From: Lactarius indigo
Taxonomy: Eukaryota > Basidiomycota > Agaricomycetes > Russulales > Russulaceae
Length of the DNA: 64,000 nt
Direction: 5' to 3'
Assembly (NCBI GenBank): GCA_025766275.1
Contig: JAFKAC010000168.1
Span: forward strand, 29,509 to 93,508
The notes under the pieces are model-generated. The model worked only from the letters and a program-made list of their open reading frames with translations, did no database searches and was not told the origin of the DNA. The position numbers and the translations under genes are program-made. Position 1 is the first letter of the stretch; every line of letters begins with the position of its first letter. Below, in pieces: positions 44,343 to 56,736 of the stretch.

Positions 44343-44705
44343 CTATCTACTGCCCGGGTGCAGCTGAGTCGAAGGCATCGCCATCGTCGCTGCGGTGGCA
44401 GTGGTGGTCGCAGTGGTGGTCGCGGTCGCCACGGTGGTGGTCGTAGTGGTCGCCGCGGTGGTGGTGGTGGTGGTGGTGGTGGTCGCGGTCGTCATCGCAG
44501 TCGTCGCAATGGTTGTCACGGTTGCCGCGGTGGTGGTTGTGGTGGTTGTGGTGGTTGTGGTTGTGGTTGTGGTTGCGGTTGTGGTCGTGGTTGTGGTCGT
44601 AGTTGTGGTTGTGGTCGTAGTTGTGGTTGTGGTCGTAGTTGTGGTTGTGGTTGTGGTTGTGGTTGTGGTTGTGGTTGTGGTCATGGTTGTGGTTGTGGTC
44701 GTCGC
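44343..44705. repeat. GT/GC-rich trinucleotide-hexanucleotide repeat (GTGGTT, GGTCGC types)
   Basis: A 360-bp strand-asymmetric G-rich tract (GTGGTT/GTGGTC/GTGGTG units) lies inside the left part of the hAT element. Long frames on both strands (poly-Val, poly-Thr, poly-Cys/Gly) arise only from the repeat. It is mirrored by a G-rich tract at 56737-57480. Confidence 0.85.
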
Positions 44706-45107
44706 ACCCCAGGGCTGGTGCCATCGCTGTGGCTGCCTTGGGGGCTTGGGGGTTTGGGGTGTGGCTATTGCAGGGCAGGTCCTGCCGCTGCCTTGTTACC
44801 TGCAAGGGCACATGTGGGTGAGTCAGTGAGCCAGGCAAAAAAAAAAGAAGCACTTACTTTGTGGCCAAGAGAGAGGGTGGGTCATAAACCTGTGCCAGTG
44901 GTGCTCGTAAGCACAAACGCGAGTTGCGCAATGCAAGGGCAAGGAATTTTCGCAGCCACCGCATGTACGATGCGCATTCCCATGCTCTCATCTCGGCTCC
45001 TGCTGTCTGCTACAGTCTCATCTCTCCTCATCTCTGCCTGATCTCAGCTGATCTACTTCAGCTTGCTTCTTTTATTTTTTTTTGTACTACTCTTGGCTAC
45101 GTCTACT

Positions 45108-48100
45108 ATGGCTGGATCTAGGAAGAGGGCCCCTTCAACACCCAAGAGGACTCCAAAAAGGCCAAAGACCAAGAAGAGCCAGGTCAAACAGCAGGAGCTT
45201 CCTGGTGGTGCTTTGGAGATGTCTTTTCAGCTTGATGGTATGTGCTCATTGTTTTGATGGTATCCATACACTCATATTGTGTTAGTCTCATCCACAGCTG
45301 CTCAGACATCAGTTGCCAGTGCCAGACATGTGCACTTTAATCTAGGCTCTTCTGCAGCTTCAGGTGGCCCTCCTGGACCCTCACAGCAGGGAGAGGACCC
45401 CTTTGCAGGTTCTTCACCTGCTCAGGCTGCCAATCAAGTGAGTATCTATTTTATTAATTTTATAATCATTTTTTAACAAATTTAATACAGGGAGGCCTTA
45501 GCTCACCCCAACCTGAGAACTTTGACCTTGGAAATGGGTCAGATGGCTCTCAGGAGGGTGGTGCTAATTTCAATAGCCCTCAGGAAGGCAACTCTGACCC
45601 TCCAACTCCAACTCACTGCCCAAGGAGGGCTCAAAAAGCTGGTTCAAGGCTGGGCTCAGGTGATGATACCTTGAGGTTTTTGCAGGCTCTTGATGGGAAG
45701 AAACAGTGCAAGTTTTGCTTGTGAGTTTTTTATTCTTATTTTTATTTTTATTTCTAAAAATTATTTTTGTAGGATACTTCATCAAGAGGATGCGTCCATC
45801 AAAGTACACTCATATCGCTCCACTACTGCAACAGGTCCTCTGCGATCCCATCTGCTCAATCACCATGCAGATGAGTGGGTTACAGAGTGCCAAAGACTCA
45901 AAATTGAGCTGAGAGGTAAAGAGGGAGAAGAAGCTGTTGCAAGAGTTACTGGAGTTCCTGTAGAGCATCAAGCTAGGCACCGCACTCCCTTCACTCAAGA
46001 CAACTTTTTAGATGGCCTTGTGCAATTTATTGTTGCCACAGATCAGGTTTTTATTTAATTTTAATTTTTTTTCCCTATTTAATGTTTTTTTTTTTTTTTT
46101 TAGCCTATGATGATTGTGGAGAGACCAGAGTTCCGCCACCTGTGTCTCCTACTCCACCCTGAGCTGAGTGATGCAGACATCCCTCACAGGACCACTATGC
46201 AGAAGTGCATTGTGGAGAACTGTACAGAGGCACTCCACAATTTGTCTCAGCATATTCAGGTAATATTTTATTATTATATCTTAGTGCTTGAGGGGTAACT
46301 TCTATTTAGACAAGCTGCCTTGGGAGGGTCTCTTTACCACAGACATGTGGACAGACCCTGACCTCAAGCCATACATGGCTGTTACTGTTCACTGGCTGGA
46401 GCAGATCCAGACTCAAGATGGCCAGCAAAAGCTAACCCTTAGAGCTGACCTTATTGGATTTGTCTATTTTCCTGGGTCCCACACTGGAGAGAGGTTAGCT
46501 GAGGTCTTTCATTTTATCATTACTAGGATGGGGCTTGAAAGAAACGTAATGTCTACTTCATTTTATATATAAATTTCGACTAATTAATTTTTTTTTTAAA
46601 TAAAGATTGGTTGGATAACAACAGATAATGCATCCAACAACAGCTCTATGATGGAGGCACTAGAAACTCAGTTAAAGAAGCAATATCCTAATACTGGGTT
46701 TTCTGCAGAGCAGCGCCACATCAGGTAAGTGTCAAACTATTTAATATTTTTTTGCTAACACTTTTTAGATGCTTTGCCCATATTGTAAATCTTGCATGCA
46801 AGGCAATGCTTGAGGAAGCAGTTGAACTTGGTTTTGACCAAGTTAAAAGGCTTCAGCAAATTATTGTTTATGTGAGCCTTTCCTTTTTTTTTTTTTCTTT
46901 TTCTTTCTGTTTTTTCTTCTTTTCCCTTCTTTTTTTTCGAGTTTTTTTGTCTTTTTGTCTTTTTGTCTTTTTGTCTTTTTGTCTTTTTGTCTTTTTTTCT
47001 TTTTCTTTTTCTTTTTCTTTTTCTTTTTCTTTTTCTTTTTCTTTTTCTTTTTCTTTTTCTTTTTCTTTTTCTTTTTCTTTTTCTTTTTCTTTTTCTTTTT
47101 CTTTTTCTTTTTCTTTTTCTTTTTCTTTTTCTTTTTCTTTTTCTTTTTCTTTTTCTTTTTCTTTTTCTTTTTCTTTTTCTTTTTCTTTTCTTTTTCTTTT
47201 TCTTTTTCTTTTTCTTTTTCTTTTTCTTTTTCTTTTTCTTTTTCTTTTTCTTTTTCTTTTTCTTTTTCTTTTTCTTTTTCTTTTTCTTTTTCTTTTTCTT
47301 TTTCTTTTTCTTTTTCTTTTTCTTTTTCTTTTTCTTTTTTCTTTTTTCTTTTTTCTTTTTTCTTTTTTCTTTTTTCTTTTTTCTTTTTCTTTTTCTTTTT
47401 CTTTTTTCTTTTTCTTTTTTCTTTTTTCTTTTTTCTTTTTTCTTTTTCCGAGTTTTTTCTTTCTTTTTTTTCTAACTTATTTATAATAGATCCGCAACTC
47501 ATCACAAAGGTGTGATATATTTTCTGCAATTGCAAAGGAGTCAAATGTGCCTCCTTTGCAATTAATCCTTGATGTGGAGACCAGGTGGTCCTCTGCCTAT
47601 TTAATGATCAAGAGGGCATTTATTTTGAGAGAGGTATGTTTTATACCATTTAATAAATTCTAATGCTAACTTTGAGTTAGGCAATTGATAGGTTTGCTCA
47701 GGAGGGAGGGCCAGACCCATTAGATGAGGAAGATTGGAGGGTCCTTGGGGGACTTCAGAGAATTCTTCAGGTGTGCAGACATTTTCTCTCTCTGATTGTC
47801 TATTAATTAATTTATTAGATTCCCTTCTGGTATCAGCAATCACTTTCTTATGAGAAGACACCAACACTTTGTGGCACAGTTGCTGCATTTGAGGGTTTTT
47901 TAAAAACCCTGAATGACTTGGCAAATACCTTGGAGACTGAGAGACAGGATATTGGTCTTATTATTGGAAAAGCTTCAGAGAAGATAGTTCCATATTCTAT
48001 CCAGGCCCTTGACCTTCCAGTATATCAGCTTTCAATGGGTGAGTGGCTGTCTTAATATTCTGCATAATTTCTCATCTCATGTGAACAGTTCTTAACCCTT

Positions 48101-51100
48101 TGACAAAGCTTGAATGGTTCAAGCAACACTACCAATCAAATGTTTCTGAAGCAGTAAAGCACCACCTCCTTGATGCAGTGAGTGCTTTTAATTTTATCAT
48201 GCTACTCTAAAACTAAAATTCTAAGTAGCTCAGACCATTGTACACACCATCTAGAGCCCCTACTAGATCAACTGTACCCCCTCCACCCACTGAACCATTT
48301 GGTGGCATGCAGGCCACTTTGGCAAACCTTGGTATTGGCCCAATGCCTGTCTACAGACCACAGGCAAATACCTTAGAAGGTGAAGTTGATGACTATCTAG
48401 CAGCCCCAGTCAAATATGCCAATATTCTTGAGTTCTGGCAGGTGTGTAGTGTTACGCTCCACTGGCGTTAGTCCGACTTGGACTCGTGATAGGCATAATC
48501 GACTTAGCGGGGACTAGGCGAATGGGGACTTCATATCAACCCAACGCAAGCTGAACAAGGGCACGCTTGGCACACTTTGCAGCAAAGATGAAGAAGTACT
48601 ATCCCTTGGCGGATAGTAGTGGAAGTACTCTTAGCTCAAGGCTAAGGCAAACAGGAGGCGAGTCAAGTGGTGGATTGAAGAAGACCAAGATGGGGTTCTT
48701 GGTTTTCTAAAGTGACTACTTATACAGATACACGTGGGCTTTAAAGCGCTGCTGGAACAATAAGGAAACCAGTAGCGTAACTAGCTCGAACCCTAGTACA
48801 GCTATCCTAGGAATGAGTCATACACGAGCCACAATCACATGTGTACTACTTATGCTGACTGATACGATGTAAGTGTCCATGACTAATACTGAGTTGGTCC
48901 AGTAGTCATAACCAGTTGTGATCGTAACATTACCCCCTTTTCAGATGCGAGGCCCACCTCGCATGAAAGCCGACAATGGCCAGTCCTTCTGCACCTCTTC
49001 GATTCGCCAAAAGGTGTTAGCCCTCCAACCTATAGATGGAGTCCAACTTATCCTGCGTAACATTCGCCAATTGGAGCCTGATCTCCCTCATAGCGCGTTA
49101 AGCAACCAGTCCTCATGAAACGCGGCTGCCCGATAGTGGTGAATCTTGGCGGTGAGGGATTCATCCCCTATCTTTTCAAGGGCATGGTCGGTGGTGTTCC
49201 CTTCTTTGATCATGATGAGGTCTTCATGGGCGATGAAGGCTCAGTCATTGTGGGGGCGATGTGGCTTGGCGTACAGAGGTTGGCCATAGACGTATGGCGA
49301 GCCACTCACCAACCCTAGCACGAATGGGTTGCTGCACATGACCACCTGCACATGGTCAGTGTTCACAACTCGTCCTCCGGGGAGTGTGACCTTGAAGGGA
49401 ATTGAATTGGGTCCCCTATTGCGCCGGAACCCTTCTGGCGCCATAAGGGAGGCGGGATCGTCTTTGGGAGATCTGGGCTCGTGGGGCGCCACTCAGAAGA
49501 CTCGGATGTCTCCCCTGTACATGGGGTCTCCGTTGGTGTAGACGATATAAGGGGTGGCATTGGGATTGTCAGTGTGGCCTTGTGTTCTGAGGAAAGAGTG
49601 TCTCGCCGGGTATTGATCGCTATCGTCATAGATAGCGTTATTGTCCTCCAATATTTCTGCCTCGCCTTCCTCACCTTTCTTCGCATCTCCACCAGGTGTA
49701 ACTGTTCGTCCTGCCACTTGCGTGCTGTCTCCTTCCACTGCATCTCCCATGCTCGGAGCGATTGCGCGCTCGTCAACGCTTGGGAGAGCCGCTCAAAGGG
49801 CGGCGAGTTCTTCAGCGGTGATGGGGGTGGTGTTGAACTGCTGACCAGTATCGGGGTCGATGAGATTGTAAGTGGGGGTGGTGTTGTCGGTGAGGACCCC
49901 TCTGGTAGGTAAGGGGAAGCATCTCTGGACAGTGTCCCACTCTTGCTGGGTGATAAGCCCCTCTTCGTTGGGGACATCTTCAGGAGCTCTGAAGGTGTGT
50001 AGCGCATTACGGGCCACTGCACCCCTGGCAAGGTGTTCGACGAGTGTGGGGTTCGGTGTGGAGGCATTGGTAGTTGGGGTAGTCATGAGAGGATGGAGGT
50101 CAGGAGTGGGGAATGGAGACTTAGCACGACATTGCGCTGGCCCTTATATGCACTTCTTGGTTGGGGTTCGAAGTTTTGAAGTCCCGAATGGCTTGGTCAG
50201 CAAAGACGTCATCCTTATCGACCCACTGATTGTCCGAGTCTGGGATAGCCCTTCCATTTGACAAGGTACTGGAGCCGACGTCTTCTGCCGAATTGCTGAG
50301 AGTCTAGAATCTTCTCGACCTCATATTCTTCTTCGTTATCTACCAAATCCGGTGGTGGGTGCTGGTAGTTTGGTCCAGTGCGTGGGTGTCTCGTGATAAG
50401 GTGTGAGAAGATCTATGTGGAAGACGTCATGGATGCTCCACTGCGTGGGAAGTTCGAGGCGATAATTGACAGGGGACATCACCTGGATGACCTTAAATGG
50501 CCCATGCCGTTTTGCAGCTAATTTTGCGGTTGGCTGATGTGTACATAGGTGGCGACCTTCAAGCCGCACAAGGTCCCCTTCGTTGAACTTGGGCGTATCT
50601 TTGTGTTTGACCCATGACTTCTGCGCCCTGAACATACAGGAGAAGGTGCGCTGCCGTGCCTGTTTGAACTGATCTAGTCTTAACGACACCTGTGGGATAG
50701 GGGACGGCCTATCAGTCCAATCAGTGCAAGGGTTGAATCCTGATAAGAGGAAGAAGGGGGACTCCCGCGTGGTTTCGTTTGGCCAATTGTTGTGCATGAA
50801 TTCTGCCATAGGCAGATAACAAACCCAGTCGTCTTGCCATTCATTTACCCAGAAACAGAGGTATTGTTCCAGCCATTGGTTTGTTCATTCTGATTGGCCG
50901 TCGGTTCTGGGATGGTAAGCGGTTGAAATGTTTTGGCTGATGCCAAGAATTTTGCATATCTCCCTCATGAACTTTGATGCGAAGCGGGGGTCTCGATCGC
51001 TGATAACGCGATAACGTGCGAGGGGAGCCCAAATCGTGGGAAGACGTGAGAGACGTACAGGGTGGCTGTTCCTTTGGCAGTTACTTCTTCGTTGCAAGGA

Positions 51101-54100
51101 ATGAAAACAGTGGCTTTGGTGCAATCATGATCTGTTATCGTCAGGATGGAATCGTAGCTGCAGGAGACAGGGAGTTTGGTAATGAAGTCCACTGCGATAG
51201 TCTCAAACAGCAGAGCTTCTGGCTTGGGATAGATGGGTTGCAGAGGCGCTTGGATGGGGCGGAGATTGACCTTGTGTTGTTGGCATTCCGCGCACCCTTT
51301 TACGTAATCCGTGACGTCGTTTTTCATCTGTGGCCACCAGTAATGTTGCTCTGTCAGTTGGAGGGTGCGTTTAATGCCTGGATGACCGTATACAGGAGAG
51401 TCGTGGTGTGCTGCGATGATGGTGCGTTTGTCATGGATGCCGCCGGTGACCACTCGACATCCGTCTTTATACCATGTCCCCTCAATGTCTTTTAGTTTAT
51501 GCGCGTCAACCCAAGGCTTCAACTTAGCTGTGTCTTGTTCATAAATGGGGTGTTCAGGAGTCATTTCTACTGGTAGAATCTCCGGTCTCTTGTGGGGATT
51601 TCGTGGTTCTTCCAGGATGTTGGCGCGTATAAAGACGCTCTGGTAGTACTGTTATCCCTTCGTTGTCATGTTCTCCCTGGTCGTAGTCTGGTCTTCGCGA
51701 CAGTGCGTCGGCGCGCCTGTTGGAAGTTCCTTTGATGTGATGAATTTCAAAGTTGTACTCAGAAAGTTTGAGTACTTCCCGGGCAATGCGTTGGCTAATC
51801 TTCTGCGGCGACTTCCAGTATTGTAGGTTAAGATGGTCGGAGAAGACCTTGATCTTGTGGGGGGAGCCTGCTAAGAGAGGCCTCCAATGGCGGAAAGCTT
51901 TGACAATTGCCAGGAGTTCGAGGTCGTAGATGTCATAATTCCGTTCTGCTTCGTTGAGGGTGGATGAGTAATAACCAATGGGGTGTCGTTTGCCATCTCC
52001 TTTGCGCTGAAGGAGGACTGCCCCAGTTGCAAAACCTGAGGCGTCAACCTCTAATTCAAATTGTTGGGTGAGATCGGGATGCGCTAGGACGGGTTCACTG
52101 GTGACAAGGGCATTGAGGTCTTGAAATGCCTTTTCTTCTTCGGATCCCCAATGCCATTCGATGTCTTTTCGTGTGAGTTTGTTGAGTGGTCGTGCCTTGG
52201 TTGCAAAACCTCGTATAAAAGGTCGATAAAAATTGCAAAATCCAAGAAAAGAGCAGACGTCCTTAACTTTGGTTGGCATAGGCCAGTCCTTAATGCCGGA
52301 AATTTTGACAGGGTCCATGTGTGTCACCCCCTTTTCAAGGATTACCCCCAGGTAATCCATGCGTGGGGAGTGGAAGAGGCATTTTTCGAGTTTGTAATAG
52401 AGGTTGTGCTCTGCTGATACGCGGAGGACGTCTTTGACTGCTTCAATGTGATCGCTTAGTGAATGTTTGAGTCCAGTGGCGATGCCAATGTCATCCATGT
52501 AGACTCTGATAACCGTCCCACGTGCTTCATGTTTTGCCATGATATCCCTAAATATGAAGTTCATCATGGTCTGGAATGTGGCAGGGGAGTTGGTTAGGCC
52601 GAAAAACATCACCGTAGGCTCAAAAAGTCCGTATCGTGTTTTGAACGCTGCTTTCTCTTCATCTCCTTCCTTGATGCGCACGTTGTTATACCCCACCTGA
52701 CGTCAAGTTTAGTGTAAATATGGGCATTGCTCAGATCCGTGATGAGGTTGGAAATGAGAGGGAGGGGGTATTGATTGCGAATGGTGACTGCGTTGATCTT
52801 CCGGTAGTCCTGCACTGGCCATAGTTTTCCATCCTTCTTTTTGATGAAGAAGAAAGACGACGCATACGGGGATTTGGAGGGCCTTATATACCCCTTCTTT
52901 AGCTGTTCGTCTATCCATTCCCGTAACTTCTTGTCTTCCTCTTGAGTCATTGGGTATATTTTACAGTCGATGGCATCAGCTGTCCCTGGTTTGAATTCGA
53001 TCACATGATCCCAGGGTCTACTGGGAGGAAACCTGTCTGACGCTTCTTCACTGAAGAGACGTTCAAATTCTCGATATTCAGGGGGTAACTCAGCTTTAGT
53101 GACATATTGGTGGGCAGCGATAGCGAGGTCCATGGCTGTTGCCCTGATTCGACAGTCTTCTTCAAATTGTTGTCGTTGTTCGTCGGTAATGACACAGGAG
53201 TGTACAATTTCGTACTCATCGTCCTGTACTGAGGATGCTGCCACTATGGGTGTAATTCGTTCGATGCGGGGGTTTACGGACCGGATGACAATGGGGAGCA
53301 TTGCTTCATGTATGGCTGCTTGCGACCATTTGATGTGAGGGTCGTATATGGCGAGCCATGGGTATCCTAATACGACGTCTTCGTCCCCTATGTCCGTGAT
53401 GAGGAAGCGTATTTCCTTATTAATTCCTTTAGTTTGCACATCCACATCAACATAGTGGGTAATACGCCCCCGACTTGTTTTCGGTATTATCGATATTCCA
53501 TATCTTCTTTGGGACATCTAATGGTTTGGTCCCAAACCCCATCCTTTTGATGAAGGAGGGTCTCATGAAGCAATGGGTTGCTCCTGAGTCAACTAATGCT
53601 CGTATGTTGGCCATTGCGTAACTGGTGTGAATCGATACTGGAACTCTCATTGAACGATAGCAAGTCATGATTACACTGTACAATTGACTGCCCTTACCCA
53701 GGCCGATGGGTTCAGGCGTCCTGAAAATCCTCCTTCTTCCACAACTGTTGGAGGATAATATCTTTGACGTCGTCCGATTCTCCTGCTACTCCATTAAGCC
53801 AGTCACTGGCACGCTGTTGAGGGGGTACTTCTTGAACTGCCCCTGGTAGCGACTTCGGGTTCTTGTTATGGTAGTCAGTATCGATATACCGACTAGTGGA
53901 TGCTTGGGACTGATAATCCCTTCGTGGCTGTCTGCAATCTTGGGCCATGTGTCCGTCCTTTCCACAATTGTAACAAGTGACTGGCCTTGGGTTATTACGT
54001 CCTCCTCCTCTTTGTAGGAACCTCCTCGAGGTCGATATGGGGGGCGAGGAGCGAGTATGTCTTCTGCTCCTGTTAATCGCCCCTAATGCGATCTGCGGAC

Positions 54101-56505
54101 GTGTCCATCGCATTTGGGTCTTGTGGGAGGTTCCTGGGTTGCCAGGAGCTTCTTGGTGGTCCCTTGTCAAGGGCGTTGTCGTTGCGCTTGCGATCTTTCT
54201 TGCTTCTGTGGCGCTCCCTGTTGAGCATGGCTTTGAGATGCATATATTGTTGCTGGCAGGTAGTGGCTGCCTCTTTCCACTCGCGATAGTTTTGTGGGGA
54301 GTTGAGGGTGTATACTTTGGAGTACAAGTCGGTGGGTAGTCCACTTGCGAATAGGTCAAGTGTCTGGGGTCATCAAGCGGTAATGTGCACGTCACACTAG
54401 CTGTTTGAATTGAGTGCAATACTCATCTAGATTACCCCCAATCATTTTGAGCCCCTTTCTTAATTCGTATTGGGTTTGTTCTTGTTCCATTGTGTTTCTG
54501 AAGCGCTGCATGAAGCTCCACGTAACTTCGTTCCACAGTCCTTCGCTTGTTTGGGTATCCTGCTTGTACTTGACCATTAAGCCAGGTGAGCATTGCTAAC
54601 ACCCATTTGCTGACGTTGACACCCTTGATGTATGATAGAAAGAGGAGGGCTCGTCGGTATGGTGTGGCCATGATGCCTTCGTCTGCATTCATGCCCCAGT
54701 AAACGTGCCATTGAGTGAGAAACGCTTCGACTTTCGCGCGTTCCCCATCGAATACTGTGGGTGCTTCGCCAGCTAGTTTACTATTTGGAGGGGGAACAAC
54801 AGGACCTGCACCTGGTAATCCTCCTCCTGGTGGTCCTCCTGGGAATCCTCCAGGGAATCCTCCAAATCTGGGTCCTCTGGGTGGGGGTCCCTCTCCTGGT
54901 AAGTCGCCAGGGGGTCCTCTTCCACCACTAGGAGGATCAGCTATGTCCGGCCCAATGGCACGATGAATTGCTACGTCGTCAGTCATTCGGTGACCGGTGT
55001 ATGGGTTGATGGGAGCCAAATTGGCTCGTGATTCTTCCGCGATGCATCTTTGCTCTTCTAGGGCTATTTGATCCCTTGCTTCAGTGGTAAGCTGTACTTC
55101 CTCTTGCGTGATGGTGGCAGTTGCCATTGCGACTGCTGGGCTGTGAATATGGATTACTTCTGGTTCAGGCTGGTGGATAGTTAGGGACTCAGTTCGTTGT
55201 ATGATGTGGTCGCCAATAGCTCCTAGGCTAGCTTCTTCTGCCGGCATAGTTCCTCGGCTTGGTGATTGTTGACTTTTGAAAGCTTCCTCTCTGCTGATTC
55301 CTTCGTCAGTATGCTCTTGTGCTTGTCCGTCAATAGGACTGTAATCTGCGCGGCTGTTGAGTTCTTGCGCGTCGATGTCACAGCTGTAATTCCTTCCTGC
55401 TGGTCGTACGATATCCCAGCGGTGATCTATAGGATTCCAAGTAACCTCGGTCCAACAAAGGTGTTCGAAATTGAACTCAATGGGTCGAAAACGGTTTGGA
55501 CTGTTGAACTCCACAAAGTACCCAGTATCCTCTCCTCGTTCTCTCCACTGGGCTGCTCCTAAGAATCTTGTTGGTACGTTGCGGTCTCCTCGTCGTTCAA
55601 TATGATAGGGACGGAAAGACGTCCACTGATCTCTGGTTGAGTATGCCACGATGAGGATCTTGGTCTTAATGTTACGCTCCACCGGCATTAGTCCGACTTG
55701 GACTCGTGATAGGCGTAATCGACTTAGCGGGGACTAGGCGAATGGGGACTTTATCAACCCAACACAAGCTGAACAAGGGCATGCTTGGCACACTTTGCAG
55801 CAAAGATGAAGAAGTACTATCCCTTGGCGGATAGTAGTGGAAGTACTCTTAGCTCGAGGCTAAGGCAAACAGGAGGTGAGTCAAGTGGTGGATTGAAGAA
55901 GACCAAGATGGGGTTCTTGGTTTTCTAAAACGACTACTTATACAGATACATGCGGGCTTTAAAGCGCCGCTGGAACAATAAGAAACCAGTAGCGTAACTA
56001 GCTCGAACCCTAGTACAGCTATCCTAGGAATGAGTCATACACGAGCCACAATCACATGTGTACTACTTATGCTGACTGATACGATGTAAGTGTCCATGAC
56101 TAATACTGAGTCGGTCCGTAGTCATAACCGGTTGTGATCGTAACATGTAGAATGGTTCATTTTGTTAGGGAGTACTGACAGTAGTTGGAATGGCAGGAAC
56201 ACCAGAAAAAGTGGCCAACACTCTTCAAGCTTGCCATGGACTTACTCCCCATTCAAGCCACTTCAGTCCCATGTGAGCGTGTCTTCTCAGCAAGCAAGGA
56301 GACAGCTAGAGCCAGGAGGAACCGCCTTAAGCCAGGCAGCATGGAAGCCATACAGATACTCAAGTTTCAGGCAAAGTATAAAAGGGAACTCAATTTTACT
56401 GAAGGGCTTGGAGAGAAGGATGAAATGGAAGAGCTGGAGGGAATGGAGGCAGTCAGACCAGTTGAGGACTTGAGGGCTTATATCAGGGGCATTAGTGAGC
56501 AGTAG
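45108..56505 (+). CDS. hAT transposase with BED finger, ~14 exons, E3 in the last intron
   Basis: ATG 45108. Exons: 45108-45237, 45298-45437, 45491-45720, 45773-46046, 46104-46259, 46285-46545, 46606-46724, 46769-46871, 47492-47633, 47681-47770, 47819-48038, 48089-48177, 48229-48441, 56185-56505. Nearly all junctions keep phase with GT..AG. The protein is about 828 aa. A Lys-rich, NLS-like start ([19 protein letters not shown]) is followed by a BED zinc finger ([20 protein letters not shown]). The RNase-H-like core has [20 protein letters not shown] (first catalytic Asp), [12 protein letters not shown] (second Asp), [12 protein letters not shown] and [13 protein letters not shown]. The C-terminal dimerisation domain reads [20 protein letters not shown] then CERVFSASK. 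One base seems to be missing near 47518 in exon 9. Otherwise the gene is intact if E3 is spliced out. Confidence 0.85.
46872..47491 (+). repeat. 620-nt intron made mostly of (CTTTTT)n
   Basis: The intron starts GTGAGCC and ends TTATAATAG. From about 46940 to 47455 it is a nearly pure pyrimidine tract, (GTCTTTTT)n then (CTTTTT)n, with one phase slip near 47187 and CTTTTTT variants after 47337. Phe/Leu/Lys-rich open frames here are not genes. Confidence 0.92.
48450..48929 (-). repeat. E3 3' LTR
   Basis: 480 bp; partner 55670-56145 is 476 bp, differing by small indels and mostly transitions. TGTTACGCTCC at the left, GATCGTAACA at the right. TATAAGTAG on the complement near 48718. Confidence 0.9.
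48950..50086 (-). pseudogene. E3 third ORF (conserved C-terminal module)
   Basis: ATG 50086 follows the chromodomain frame stop closely. It reads [20 protein letters not shown], then, after frameshifts, [36 protein letters not shown] and [15 protein letters not shown]. Between about 49235 and 48990 the coil region follows ([18 protein letters not shown].., [11 protein letters not shown]). Each block has a clear counterpart in E2 in the same order. Conservation through three diverged families argues for function. No zinc knuckles are seen after the coil. Confidence 0.65.
50100..53730 (-). pseudogene. E3 pol: protease-RT-RNase H-integrase-chromodomain
   Basis: Pieces in order: protease ([13 protein letters not shown], 53683-53447), linker and RT N-part (YTKLDVRW, to 52609), frameshift, RT catalytic part ([21 protein letters not shown]) with RNase H ([14 protein letters not shown]) to 51554. 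Then the integrase zinc domain ([23 protein letters not shown]) and core (AVDFITKLP), a frameshift near 51020, VISDRDPRF, then DGQSE and TGA near 50886 where E2 has CGA. Next are [12 protein letters not shown] and the integrase C-terminal domain. The chromodomain ([23 protein letters not shown], about 50330-50190) is reached by another shift. Dead copy; RT and RNase H catalytic residues remain. Confidence 0.88.
53712..55659 (-). pseudogene. E3 gag
   Basis: Frame with [11 protein letters not shown] and ..[20 protein letters not shown] aligned to E2 gag. It opens either at an ATG inside the LTR (55688) or at GTG in ATC-GTG-GC. No stop at the position of the E2 TGA 22712: E3 has CGA (Arg). Then come a Pro/Gly-rich region and the capsid-type domain ([17 protein letters not shown]). 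A frameshift near 54565 continues as [20 protein letters not shown], another shift follows near 54400, and a third near 54075. The CCHC knuckle is [14 protein letters not shown]. It ends [11 protein letters not shown] 53712-53714. Confidence 0.85.
53724..53730 (-). promoter_or_regulatory. Candidate -1 frameshift site GGATTTT of E3
   Basis: Minus-strand gag codons GAG GAT TTT CAG lie just before the gag stop. A -1 slip gives GFSGRLNPS in the pol frame. Identical heptamer to E1 and equivalent position to E2. Confidence 0.5.
55670..56145 (-). repeat. E3 5' LTR
   Basis: 476 bp partner of 48450-48929. On the minus strand it is followed by TTAAGACCAAGATC, the same leader motif as E2. Confidence 0.9.
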
Positions 56506-56736
56506 TTTAAGAGAAATTTATTTGCAACAAGGCTATATACATGTATTTGTACCTAGGAATGAACTACATAAAAGTAGGGGACCTGTGTGACTCACCTGGG
56601 GTGGCCAGAGAGGGAAAAGGGGGTGGGAAGAGAAAGGGGGGTGTGGAGGGGCAAGAGGAGGGTGCATGAGGGCTGTCTGAGGGTATCCGAGGGCGTCTGA
56701 GGGCCTTCCAAGGGTGTCTGAGGCATCCAGGGGCAC

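Larger units (their letters stand above)
48450..56145 (-). mobile_element. Ty3/Gypsy chromodomain retrotransposon E3 (full length, degenerate)
   Basis: LTRs at 48450-48929 and 55670-56145 bound a minus-strand internal region. TGTAG flanks both ends (48445-48449 and 56146-56150). The insertion lies in the last intron of the hAT transposase, antisense to it, 4 nt into the intron. Order: LTR, gag, pol, chromodomain, third module, purine tract (AAAAGGGGG next to 48930), LTR. Several frameshifts and a TGA in the integrase make it inactive. Confidence 0.93.

Noticed and set aside
44343..44853. Poly-Thr, poly-Val, Cys/Gly and His/Asn-rich ORFs
   Set aside because: All frames of a GTGGTT-type repeat stay open; composition only.
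46752..47544. Long Phe/Leu/Ser and Lys/Glu frames on both strands
   Set aside because: Produced by the (CTTTTT)n tract inside an intron; no codon structure beyond the repeat.
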